From NCBI RefSeq assembly GCF_020497125.1, contig NC_059075.1, positions 62,949,321-63,013,320 of the forward strand: DNA of 64,000 nt. Reading direction: 5' to 3'. This stretch comes from Mauremys mutica. Taxonomy: Eukaryota > Chordata > Testudines > Geoemydidae. Below are positions 54,601 through 59,880 of the stretch, piece by piece. Position 1 is the stretch's first letter; every line of letters begins with the position of its first letter. Position numbers and translations under genes: made by a program. The notes below the pieces were generated by a model, which worked only from the letters and a program-made list of their open reading frames with translations, was not told the DNA's origin and ran no database searches.

Positions 54601-57600
54601 TGAAGGCCTTGTGCCTCTGCATTGGCTTTGGACTCCGTGAAGCTCTACCTTGGCTTCCTGACATTGTGTGTCCTTGGAAGCCACAAAGCAAGGGACCCCC
54701 ACCTTCCTTAAAAGGAGTTCCTCAGTCCAAAGAGCTCTTCATAGAAAGGGAAATAATGCCTTTGGCTGTATTATATTTTACAGTACACTGGAGATGAACA
54801 TCCCCTCTCTCGACTCATGAATCCCTAGACCTGCAGACACCACCCTGTGCTCTTCAGAGAAATGGGGGACGGGGAGGGACAGCACTGTGAGGGTGCTTGA
54901 CCCTTCAACCATCTACCTGGCGAGAGCCACACACAGAAGTTCCTGTCAGTGCGTGGATCCTAAGGGCAGACTCTGGACTTTGGTTCTCTGGTGTGTTCTA
55001 AGGAACTTTTGAATCTGACAATGCTATATGGTTTCGGTGGGACAAGATACTCTGCCAAAGCTTCTTGTGTACAATGTGGTAATTGGATTTTAGAATTTCA
55101 CTGACAAAGGCTCTTATAATATACAAGCATGCATCTGACAAAGTGAGTATTCACCCACAAAAGCTTATGCTCCAATACGTCTGTTAGTCTATAAGGTGCC
55201 ACAGGACTCTGTCACATAATATACAAAGTCCTCTAAGTGTACACCTGGGATCTAGGTACAGCATAGGGATTCCACTTTTCTTTTTTGTAACCTGTATGGT
55301 GTTTATGTTGCTTAGTTATACAGCCAGTATTTTCACATCTCTGAGGAGGCTCTGGGAACTGGAGAGATACTCACGCAGGTCGGCCTTCCGCAGATTTTTC
55401 ATTCTGATAACTTTTACACTGAGCAAGTTGCAAGGAGAGGGCTCCATCTGCTGAACAATGACAAACAAAAGACATGGAATGAACATACGCAGAGACAGAG
55501 AAATAAACTTCAGAATAAACTGAGTCTGCTATTGTGTCGTCTTAAATATTTTGATACTGATCGCCAAAGAGTTTCTGGAGGAAATTCTTCCCTGTGACAT
55601 GTTCAGCTTCTTTCTCTGTGCAGGTTTATGACCATGTAGATCTGTGCTGGGCGTGGAACCACTGGTCAAGCCTCCAATTTGCCCAGATTCTTCCCTTTTT
55701 TTATTCTGGGTGAACTAGGGAAGATTCCACTTTAGAGGTTTGAGGTTATTTATTATAACTTATTCCACTCACTAATAGTCAATAAAAAGAGCTGGGGAGA
55801 AGATTGTATTAACCAATCAATATGACAGGTGTGACTTAACATCTTATGATCCAATGACATGGAAATATATGGCGGCTCATAAATGTATTTTGTTTTATCA
55901 ATACTAGTTAATATACATATATATAATAAAGACACCAGTTCCACTGATCTGTGCAAATTCAAAGGAAGGCATTTCATATCCACCATAATTTTATTAACAA
56001 ATTAAATTTCAGCAGACTCTATTACTAACTCACTGAACAGCATTCCTTTTGTTTTGGGTTTTATGTGATCATTTGCAGCTAATCTGGTGGACTCCAAGCA
56101 GAAGCACCATATTCTGTATAGGAATGAACAGTATGTCTTTTCCTTATTAAATCTTAAGTGATATTTCAAATACACTCTATATGGAGCTACAACTGAAAAC
56201 CACATGAAAACTTCAACTATTTGAAAAATCTGCTGCCTCTCTTTTAGTTGAGCTTTTCCTAAGAAGCATATTGCATATCCTTCAGAGTCTGCAATGGCTG
56301 GCAATTCATACCTAGATGCAGCAATTCCAGGGATCTCCAAAGCTGAAAGCATTTTAATCTAAAGCTCTGATGCTAGTGGCTGTAAAAACTCTCATTTCTG
56401 TGGATTGGCACAGAAGGGGAAACTGTAACACACACTAACCAATGGGCTACACACAAGGAGAGAATCTCCACAGAAACCATCACATTCTGACATGATGTGA
56501 CTATTTTGCATATTGTACAGTCAACAGGAGATAATGTAGCAGGACAAAAAATGCTAATATCAATACTGCTGACATTCTGCACCAGAGCCTCATCTGATTC
56601 AAATCACCATAACTCACACCCTCTGAGGATCTGGCCCAGAATATCAACAAAAGTGGGTCTCAAAGACTCAGACCCCTGTAGAATACATAAAGTGAAACTG
56701 ACATCTTTAGAATTCTCTCCCTCACTATCCTTGGTTGGGAAACTTTTCCTTCAAAGAAGGAGCCAGAAAGAATATTTATCCTGGAAACACAGGGAAATCA
56801 TTGGAAAACTGAAGAGCACTTAACAATCCTGTCAGGAATGTGAGACATAAGGCTGTCTCGGGCAAAACTCTTATCTTGGGTAAGGATCAGAGAAACATGG
56901 CACATGTTCACAAGCATGGGGGCGGGGGGAGTGGAGGGTAGGGCATTCCATAAATGAATTTCCTTTTAAAGGAATTAAGATAGAAACTAATAAAAGTTCC
57001 ATGCTCCAATCCACACACACACACAAAAAAAAGAGGAACTTTACTGTGAAGAAAGGATAGAGGAAGGGATTCAAAGCAGAAACAAAAGGACATTTCACCT
57101 ATGAAGCAGGGAACGTTGCTATCGCTAATTAATTATTCAACATTTTGGTGATGAGCAAATTCAATCCCACCTTCCACCCCCACTAAAAACACATAAAAAC
57201 CTAACCTAGTTTGTTCTCCTGGTACTTTTTGCATAAGATCAGTTTTTTGCACTGCATTGTGCACTGATTCATCCGATGTCTATCTACCTTTCACAATGGA
57301 TTTCTTTGCATGCTTCATTTTGAAAGGAAGCAAGAGGGGGCAGTGGTAACATTTAAAAGGAAACATCTTTTCAGTTTCAGTTGTTGGTATAAATCATTAT
57401 TGCAGGGTCACATGTGGACCCCCAAATTTAGAGGCGTTCATTAACCCCTTAAGTGTTTTAACCTTTTCCACAGTTCCCCCTGTGTATCACCCCAAATGCA
57501 TGAAAAACGGGGTCATTTTTGATTACATAATTTCTTATACTGTGCCCATCACCATGTCATCTGACTACCTATTTGACACAAAGTTATGGTATTAATTGAT

Positions 57601-57852
57601 CAAGCTGGAGGTATAGAGCAAACAAAACCCATCCAAGTGCCTTCATGGCTATGAAAGATGGTGTGGTAGGACAAAGGCTTCTCACAGCTGTAGCTAGAAA
57701 ACAAATAGCAAGGCTCCCTACTATAGATTGCTTCTGTAGTTAAAGCAGAACTCTGAAAGCAGTACAAACTGCAGAAGCTGCCTGCACATCTGAATCTCAA
57801 ATACTCTTATTTTGTTCTTTCTTACCTGGTACGAACTGGTAGATAACCCCAT
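15435..57852 (-). CDS. PLA2G4E: Cytosolic phospholipase A2 epsilon-like gene, 20 coding exons
   Basis: Group IV cytosolic phospholipase A2 / calcium-dependent N-acyltransferase family enzyme. Twenty exons join with consistent phases and GT/AG boundaries into about 820 codons without a stop; human PLA2G4E is slightly longer. In order: C2 domain (about residues 14-135), linker (135-265), lipase domain (265-806), short Gln/Ser-rich tail. C2 calcium-loop residues seen are D32, D38, N63, D88 and D90. Lipase residues are the GGGIR oxyanion loop (R333), nucleophile S361 in GSSGT and catalytic D645 in LVDTAFF, matching the Ser-Asp dyad of cPLA2. The exon 12 and 18 peptides resemble PLA2G4E more than D, F or B. 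Mammalian cPLA2-epsilon makes N-acyl-phosphatidylethanolamines in a calcium-dependent way and acts on endosomal and plasma membranes; the same role here is inferred. Family assignment is near certain; the E designation is likely. Exon 1 is the least certain part. Confidence 0.93.
15674..18005 (-). other. Intron 19 with A/T-rich dispersed repeat
   Basis: Intron between exons 19 and 20. At about 17415-17825 it holds an A/T-rich repeat made of imperfect gaaatttttcaaa-type units in both orientations. The same sequence type recurs at 22330-23400 and 31460-31880. The remainder shows nothing recognisable. Confidence 0.6.
18006..18192 (-). CDS. PLA2G4E: PLA2G4E-like exon 19
   Basis: Encodes [38 protein letters not shown] and [16 protein letters not shown]. 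The GIPFPK and FPLVNDSF blocks match the C-terminal part of PLA2G4E. The acceptor is GATGTAG and the donor GTAAGT; 187 bases. Confidence 0.97.
18193..19162 (-). other. Intron 18
   Basis: No recognisable repeat or gene. Both boundaries have standard splice sites. Confidence 0.6.
19163..19329 (-). CDS. PLA2G4E: PLA2G4E-like exon 18 (catalytic aspartate)
   Basis: Encodes [13 protein letters not shown], then [20 protein letters not shown] and [15 protein letters not shown]645 in LVDTAFF corresponds to the catalytic Asp of the cPLA2 Ser-Asp dyad, and SYPPLxRPER is a family signature. The acceptor is CTTTCAG and the donor GTAAGA; 167 bases. Confidence 0.98.
19502..19680. mobile_element. hAT-type fragment in intron 17
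   Basis: Begins cagtggttctcaacattttt, the hAT end also seen at 1659, followed by gcactgtgaccccatgtcac and a degraded end near gaatccatgcc. Related turtle hAT MITEs carry the same start. Confidence 0.55.
20170..20361 (-). CDS. PLA2G4E: PLA2G4E-like exon 17 (lipase domain)
   Basis: Encodes [39 protein letters not shown] and [18 protein letters not shown]. The last block aligns with the GLQLHTNYLQ...FSRWK region of PLA2G4E. The acceptor is TTCTTCAG and the donor GTATAG; 192 bases. Confidence 0.96.
20362..21861 (-). other. Intron 16
   Basis: Apart from the Harbinger-type MITE near its middle and an aat-rich microsatellite at 20447-20468, nothing is recognised. Confidence 0.55.
20935..21150. mobile_element. 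Harbinger-type MITE in intron 16
   Basis: Starts gggcaagtctacacttaaaa after taa and contains caatgggagaggttctccta and tagctatgtcaacaggagaa. It is the same family as the element at 43588-43845. The far end is degraded. Confidence 0.6.
21862..21969 (-). CDS. PLA2G4E: PLA2G4E-like exon 16 (lipase domain)
   Basis: Encodes [19 protein letters not shown] and [16 protein letters not shown], matching the WSSIFSLNLLDAW helix of PLA2G4E. It lies between TTGATAG and GTAAAT; 108 bases, phase 1 at both ends. Confidence 0.96.
22330..23420. repeat. A/T-rich dispersed repeat in intron 15
   Basis: A long stretch of imperfect aaattttcaa / ttgaaaatttt units on both strands, with homopolymer T and A runs. It resembles the blocks at 17415 and 31460. 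It has no coding content and no clear termini. Confidence 0.55.
24021..24158 (-). CDS. PLA2G4E: PLA2G4E-like exon 15 (lipase domain)
   Basis: Encodes [37 protein letters not shown] and CFMQG. The EFTPYEVG and FGSEFFMG blocks are among the best conserved in the family. The acceptor is TTTGCAG and the donor GTGTCT; 138 bases. Confidence 0.98.
24159..25631 (-). other. Intron 14
   Basis: No gene or clear repeat was recognised. Open frames here are short and without resemblance. Confidence 0.5.
25632..25746 (-). CDS. PLA2G4E: PLA2G4E-like exon 14 (lipase domain)
   Basis: Encodes [20 protein letters not shown] and [14 protein letters not shown]. The GQNPLPIY block is a group IV hallmark. The acceptor is AAAAACAG and the donor GTAATG; 115 bases, phase 1 out. 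Confidence 0.97.
26391..26937. mobile_element. pogo/Tigger-type DNA element in intron 13
   Basis: Inverted ends CAGTAGAACCTCAAAGTTA and TAACTCTGAGGTTCTACTG flanked by TA (26389-26390 and 26938-26939), typical of Tc1/mariner-pogo elements. No transposase. A hAT element is nested inside at 26604-26812. Confidence 0.8.
26604..26812. mobile_element. hAT-type MITE nested in the pogo-type element
   Basis: Ends in cccagtttgagaacgcctg, a hAT end, and is flanked by tattaagt and tattaagc, an 8-base duplication with one mismatch. It must be younger than the element that contains it. Confidence 0.75.
27527..27690. repeat. Inverted pair of Penelope-like 3' tails
   Basis: The left half (gtgttgtggctgtgtcgatc, ggatcatatgttttattg) and right half (tccaataaaagatattacct, ccaccttatctctttaat) carry the same dispersed 3' tail in opposite orientations. 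The pair meets around 27615-27640. Confidence 0.6.
27701..27905. mobile_element. Small inverted-repeat MITE with ATT microsatellite
   Basis: Ends GATGCTCCCC and GGGGAGCATC are perfect inverted repeats; internal ttacgcaaat-type motifs also occur in both orientations. An att trinucleotide run lies at about 27780-27811. Its target duplication is unclear; it resembles pogo-type MITEs. Confidence 0.6.
28421..28643 (-). CDS. PLA2G4E: PLA2G4E-like exon 13 (lipase domain)
   Basis: The longest internal exon (223 bases). It encodes [16 protein letters not shown], a variable helix ([17 protein letters not shown]) and [15 protein letters not shown], all typical of the group IV lipase domain after the nucleophile elbow. 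The acceptor is TCCCTAG and the donor GTACTG. Confidence 0.97.
28644..29533 (-). other. Intron 12
   Basis: Contains a degraded fragment near 29368 beginning ggccatgtctaca, a common end of turtle DNA transposons. Nothing else is recognised. Confidence 0.45.
29534..29670 (-). CDS. PLA2G4E: PLA2G4E-like exon 12 (catalytic serine)
   Basis: Encodes the catalytic core: [16 protein letters not shown] with the oxyanion loop and R333, then [22 protein letters not shown], where S361 is the nucleophile of the GxSGx elbow. Human PLA2G4E is remembered as having GLSGA at this place. The exon lies between TTGAACAG and GTAAGG and ends in phase 2. Confidence 0.98.
29671..31259 (-). other. Introns 11 and 10
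   Basis: Apart from exon 11 (30413-30569) no exon or clear transposon is seen. A TC/TA microsatellite lies at about 30618-30644. Confidence 0.5.
30413..30569 (-). CDS. PLA2G4E: PLA2G4E-like exon 11 (start of lipase domain)
   Basis: Encodes [19 protein letters not shown], then an Arg/Lys-rich helix and [12 protein letters not shown]. This is the conserved entry into the group IV lipase domain. The acceptor is GGCTTCAG and the donor GTAGTT; 157 bases. Confidence 0.95.
31260..31297 (-). CDS. PLA2G4E: PLA2G4E-like exon 10 (38-base micro-exon)
   Basis: Encodes [12 protein letters not shown] between TTTTCAG and GTAAGA. It supplies exactly the phase (0 in, 2 out) needed to join exons 9 and 11, and aligns with the SYELHMKST segment of PLA2G4E. 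Too short to be found as an open frame; placed by phase and splice signals. Confidence 0.88.
31460..31885. repeat. A/T-rich dispersed repeat in intron 9
   Basis: Imperfect ttcaaaatgaattttt-type units on both strands, like those in introns 15 and 19. No coding content. Confidence 0.55.
32620..32960. repeat. Purine-rich minisatellite-like tract in intron 9
   Basis: Degenerate tandem units around tgggactgg and gggattgg, almost free of pyrimidine runs on the plus strand. The long Ser/Pro-rich minus-strand open frames across it result from this composition and are not genes. Confidence 0.65.
33635..33745 (+). repeat. MIR-like SINE fragment in intron 9
   Basis: Contains gatggtctcatggttaaggc and a weak ctctcctacagaattc region; the 5' tRNA-like part of MIR in the plus orientation. 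Confidence 0.5.
33779..34416. mobile_element. GC-rich non-autonomous DNA element in intron 9
   Basis: Bounded by accttgtgagtgctgg and catgacaaactcacagcc, which are imperfect inverted ends, with tta next to each. The interior is GC-rich and includes direct repeats of catgga/tcatggaagtc. Its long open frames have no protein resemblance. Confidence 0.5.
34886..34969 (-). CDS. PLA2G4E: PLA2G4E-like exon 9
   Basis: Encodes 28 residues ending [11 protein letters not shown], aligned with the GQVMTLPVGE segment of PLA2G4E. The acceptor is TTTTTAG and the donor GTGAGT; phase 0 at both ends. Intron 8, upstream of it, is only 139 bases. Confidence 0.9.
35109..35269 (-). CDS. PLA2G4E: PLA2G4E-like exon 8
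   Basis: Encodes linker sequence with [10 protein letters not shown], a Cys-rich stretch ([14 protein letters not shown]) and [10 protein letters not shown]. These correspond in order to the equivalent, poorly conserved region of PLA2G4E. It lies between CTGTTTAG and GTATGT and is 161 bases long, phase 0. Confidence 0.88.
35270..36946 (-). other. Intron 7
   Basis: No gene or transposon recognised; only short open frames. Confidence 0.5.
36947..37010 (-). CDS. PLA2G4E: PLA2G4E-like exon 7
   Basis: Encodes [21 protein letters not shown] in the linker; the SRxVSCLE block is shared with PLA2G4E. The acceptor is CTGTTACAG and the donor GTTAGT; 64 bases, ending in phase 1. The Arg/Lys cluster that follows in the human protein is largely absent. 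Confidence 0.9.
37764..38068. mobile_element. hAT-type MITE next to exon 6
   Basis: Inverted ends AGGGGTCGGCAACCTTTGG and AGGTTGCCTACCCCTG, flanked by cagcagag and cagtagag (8 bases, one mismatch). The element lies in intron 6, its nearer end 35 bases from the donor-side end of exon 6. Confidence 0.85.
38103..38145 (-). CDS. PLA2G4E: PLA2G4E-like exon 6
   Basis: A 43-base exon encoding [14 protein letters not shown], matching the linker after the C2 domain of PLA2G4E. The acceptor is TTTTTAG. The donor is a weaker GTAATT. An hAT element begins 35 bases beyond the exon. Confidence 0.9.
39020..39060 (-). CDS. PLA2G4E: PLA2G4E-like exon 5
   Basis: A 41-base exon encoding [13 protein letters not shown], matching the end of the C2 domain in PLA2G4E. 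It lies between TTTTTAG and GTGAGT and ends in phase 2. Confidence 0.92.
40135..40266 (-). CDS. PLA2G4E: PLA2G4E-like exon 4 (C2 domain)
   Basis: Encodes [20 protein letters not shown] and the following strand up to NPQ. D88 and D90 are the third-loop calcium ligands. The acceptor is TTTCTAG and the donor GTGAGG; 132 bases, phase 0 at both ends. Confidence 0.96.
41568..41704 (-). CDS. PLA2G4E: PLA2G4E-like exon 3 (C2 domain)
   Basis: Encodes [15 protein letters not shown] through [17 protein letters not shown], the central strands of a group IV C2 domain with calcium-loop residues D38 and N63. It starts after TTACACAG, ends at GTAAGA, is 137 bases long and leaves in phase 0. Confidence 0.97.
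42020..42925. mobile_element. Solo LTR in intron 2
   Basis: A 906-base sequence beginning TGTCAAGGCTGA and ending TTTATTTATCACA, so it has TG...CA ends, with no gag, pol or env sequence beside it. It matches the remembered pattern of a common turtle LTR. Transcription orientation cannot be set with confidence. No matching target duplication was found. Confidence 0.65.
43588..43845. mobile_element. Harbinger-type MITE in intron 2
   Basis: Starts gggcagagctatactacaga after taa and ends near tttttagtgtagaccagccc, with inverted ends. It shares the cagtataactacat and ggcaggagagc blocks with the family copy at 20935. Confidence 0.65.
43850..44502 (+). mobile_element. Probable solo LTR in intron 2
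   Basis: Ends atggatctgtgaca and contains an AATAAA at 44220-44225 followed by cctactctgttttg, as expected of an LTR R/U5 region. No internal retroviral genes are adjacent. The left boundary is uncertain. Confidence 0.4.
46250..46440 (+). repeat. MIR-like SINE
   Basis: Contains ctctgtgactcttagtcaag, cctcagttccccatctgtaa and aatgggaagaataatg, the core and 3' part of MIR. Confidence 0.75.
46890..47115 (+). repeat. MIR-like SINE
   Basis: Contains ggtgactttagacaagtcac, gtaaaatatatctcataata and gaggtactttgagatcctca, in MIR order. Confidence 0.7.
47575..47715 (+). repeat. Old SINE fragment (MIR-related)
   Basis: Carries caaggatctcaaagcacttg and cagatggggaacccgaggct, which occur in old MIR-type SINEs of amniotes. 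Confidence 0.5.
47975..48048 (-). repeat. Chelonian retroposon tail fragment
   Basis: Antisense copy of the tail at 3095-3225: ttcagagtggtagccgtgtt, gtctgtatcagcaaaa and ctctaaggtgccacagggac. Confidence 0.7.
48647..50400 (-). mobile_element. CR1 LINE, 3' half, in intron 2
   Basis: In antisense it runs from the CR1 3' end (atcatagaaatattgggctgg) through the 3' UTR into coding sequence, such as the RT-region segment cttgacaaatctatgctggc. It is interrupted at 48751-49069 by a hAT element. Frames are broken. Confidence 0.8.
48751..49069. mobile_element. GC-rich hAT-type MITE nested in CR1
   Basis: Bounded by cagacgccgactctgtggg and gttggcacctatg, with imperfect inverted ends. Flanks ggtgtttg and agtgtttg form an 8-base duplication with one mismatch. 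Removing it restores continuous CR1 sequence. The open frames across it are compositional. Confidence 0.75.
50784..51011. mobile_element. Palindromic hAT-type MITE
   Basis: A 228-base GC-rich element starting CAGGGGCGGCTCCAGGC and ending AGAGCCGCCCCTG. Its two halves are near-complete inverted repeats. It is flanked by perfect 8-base repeats gtgatgat (50776-50783 and 51012-51019), as hAT insertions are. Confidence 0.92.
51075..51850 (+). mobile_element. CR1 LINE 3' fragment in intron 2
   Basis: Follows the end of CR1 ORF2 and its 3' UTR: aacatcttcattaataatct, aatgaggttcatcatggaaa, tctggacaccacatttccc. Reading frame is lost. Confidence 0.75.
52990..53080 (+). repeat. MIR-like SINE fragment
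   Basis: Contains cagcatgatctaatagaata, gactgggaacctggaactcc and aatcctggctcttccac, the tRNA-related 5' part of MIR. Confidence 0.6.
53085..55120 (-). other. Distal part of intron 2
   Basis: No gene recognised. A plus-strand open frame of 125 codons at 54420-54797 resembles no family I know and has no supporting context. Confidence 0.4.
55125..55212 (+). repeat. Chelonian retroposon tail
   Basis: Contains aaagtgagtattcacccac, gctccaatacgtctgttagt and aaggtgccacaggactctg, the plus-strand counterpart of 1456-1543. It lies 160 bases from exon 2. Confidence 0.7.
55375..55450 (-). CDS. PLA2G4E: PLA2G4E-like exon 2 (C2 domain, first strand)
   Basis: Encodes the start of the C2 domain, [18 protein letters not shown] and onward, including the first calcium-loop Asp (ADL). 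The donor is GTGAGT and the exon ends in phase 1. The acceptor is a CAGCAG tandem, so the exon may start at 55450 or 55447, with or without one Gln. A near copy lies at 7713-7782. Confidence 0.9.
55451..57825 (-). other. Intron 1
   Basis: Intron between the proposed exon 1 and exon 2. Apart from a short ca run at 57011-57024 nothing recognisable was found. Confidence 0.4.
57826..57852 (-). CDS. PLA2G4E: PLA2G4E-like exon 1 (proposed start)
   Basis: The proposed first coding exon encodes MGLSTSSYQ and ends in a strong donor (CAG|GTAAGA). The ATG has A at -3 and G at +4, a good initiation context. The frame stays open upstream, so an earlier in-frame ATG is possible. There is also an out-of-frame ATG 18 bases before this one. 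Its phase (0) fits exon 2. If this exon is wrong, translation could begin at the Met near the start of exon 2. Confidence 0.45.
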
Positions 57853-58229
57853 TGTGATCTTTGCTGCATTCAAGTCAGAGGCTAAAAGTGGTCCTTGAGC
57901 GTAGGTCGCAGAGCTGACAGTGGCTCCCAAAGCAGGTTTATACTCTTTAAACAGGTAGAAGTGAATGAGCAGGTGCATTATAAACTGACTCAGAGCCCCA
58001 CCCTTCCATGACTTCCAAAAATTAAGTAATTCCCATCTCCTTTCTCTCATTAGGTGTGGAAAGATTTTCTTTGTAGGTTTAGTGATTGGGGGGAAGGGAC
58101 AATACAGCAAAAGGGGCCCTATCCTTCCAATTATGAATGCATAGCATATAAATAATTAATAAGATTTTTATTTCTATAACCTCTTTCATTATAAATGATG
58201 CCAGAGTGCTTTTCAAACTAAAAAAGGGT

Positions 58230-59715
58230 GGGGAGGTGAAATGTCATGATAGGGGACTACTATAGACCACCAAAACAGGAGGGGGTGAAGAATGAGGCAT
58301 TTCTGAAAGAGAAAACAAAAATAACCAAAACATAAAACCTGGTAGTAATGGGGGACTCTAACTATACAGGTATCTGTAGGAAAAATATGGCAAAACACAA
58401 AATGCCCAATAAGTTCTGATAATGTACTGGGAACAACTTCTTGTTTCAGAAGGTGCAGGAAGTAACCAGAGGGAAAGCCATTTTAGACTTGATTCGACGA
58501 ACAGGGAGGAATGCACTGAGAATCTGAAGGCTGAAGGTAATTTGGGTGAAAGTAATCATAAAATGATAAAATTCTTAATCCTAAAGAAAAGAAGGAGGGA
58601 AAGCAGCAGAATAAAGGCAATGGACTTCAAAAAAAGCAGACAAATTCAGAGAACTGGTAGGTAAGGTCCAATGAGAAGAAAATCTATGGGTTAAAGGAGT
58701 TCAGAAGAGCTGGCAGCTTCTCAAGGAGACAATATTAAAGGTATAACAGCAAACTATCCCACATAAAGTAGAAACATGGACAAAATGCTAAGGAAGAGTA
58801 CAAAATAATATAGCAAGCATGTAGGGACAAAATCAGAAAGGCTAAGGCACAGAAAGTTACACCTGGCAAGGGACATGAAAGGAAATAAGGAGAAGTTCTA
58901 TTCAAAGAAAAATGTAGGTCCTCTACTTAGGGGGAAAGGAGTGCTAATAACTGATTACATTAAGAAGGCTGAGGTATTTAATGCCTATTTTGCTTCAGTC
59001 TTCACTAAAAAAGTAAACTGTGTCCAGATACTTAAGACTATTATTAACAGCAACAAGGGGGAAAGAATACAAGCCAAAACAGAGAAAGAACAGGTTAAAG
59101 AATATTTAGATAAAGTCAGATGTAGGCAAGTCAGCAGGACCTGATAAAATTTACTCTAGGGCACAAAAGGAACTAGCTAAAGCAATCTCAGAACTGCTAG
59201 TGATTATCTTTGAGAAATTATGGGTGAGGTCCCAGAGGACTGGAGAAGGGCAAACTTACCTACCGACTTCTAAAACAGGGAACAAAAAGGTACCAGGGAA
59301 CTATAGGCCAGTCAATCTCACTTCCAGATCTGGAAAGATATTGGAACAAATTATTAAATAATTAATTTGTAAGCACCTAGAGGTTAATAGGGTTACAAAT
59401 AATAGGTTTGCCATGATTTGTTCTTGACAAATCCATGGTGGCTATCTCATTTCCTTCTTTGATAAGGTTACTGGGCTAATGGATAGGGAGGAAGTTGCAG
59501 ACATGATGTATCTTGAATTTAGTAAGGCTTTTGACACAGTCTCGGGTGACTTTCTCTTAACCAAAATAGGGAAATATGGTCAAGGTGAAATAACTATAAG
59601 GTGAGTATAAAACAGGTTGGAAGACTATCTCAAAGAGTAGTTATCAATGGTTCACTGTCAGATTGGAAGGGTGTATCTGGGGGGGCGGGGTCCTGCAGGG
59701 GTCTGTCCTGGGTCT
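58230..59715 (+). mobile_element. CR1 LINE, central ORF2 part
   Basis: Plus-strand CR1 with decayed ORF2. Recognisable are the endonuclease-to-RT segment KKAEVFNAYFASVFTKK (about 58950-59010) and nucleotide blocks such as gggaactataggccagtcaa, agtaaggcttttgacacagt and ggggtctgtcctgggtc. Many stops and frameshifts; both ends truncated. The right end is cut by the Ty3/gypsy element. Confidence 0.85.
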
Positions 59716-59867
59716 AGCATGTAGTCTAAGGACAGAAACACAGAGACATGCTGTAGCAACTAGAGCACTTCCTAAGAAGTTCTTATTTTTATTAAGCTCC
59801 TTGATGCAACACATCTTTGTCTTCTCTGGTAACTGTGAAGTACTAGGAACTCTCTAACCACTCCACA

Positions 59868-59880
59868 CCTTCCTTTCTTT
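59868..59880 (-). other. Candidate polypurine tract of the Ty3/gypsy element
   Basis: AAAGAAAGGAAGG on the minus strand, followed at once by TGTGGAG, a possible 3' LTR start. This would give a short LTR of 59720-59867. Confidence 0.45.

Noticed and set aside
54420..54797. 125-codon plus-strand open frame
   Set aside because: No family resemblance and no supporting exon neighbours.
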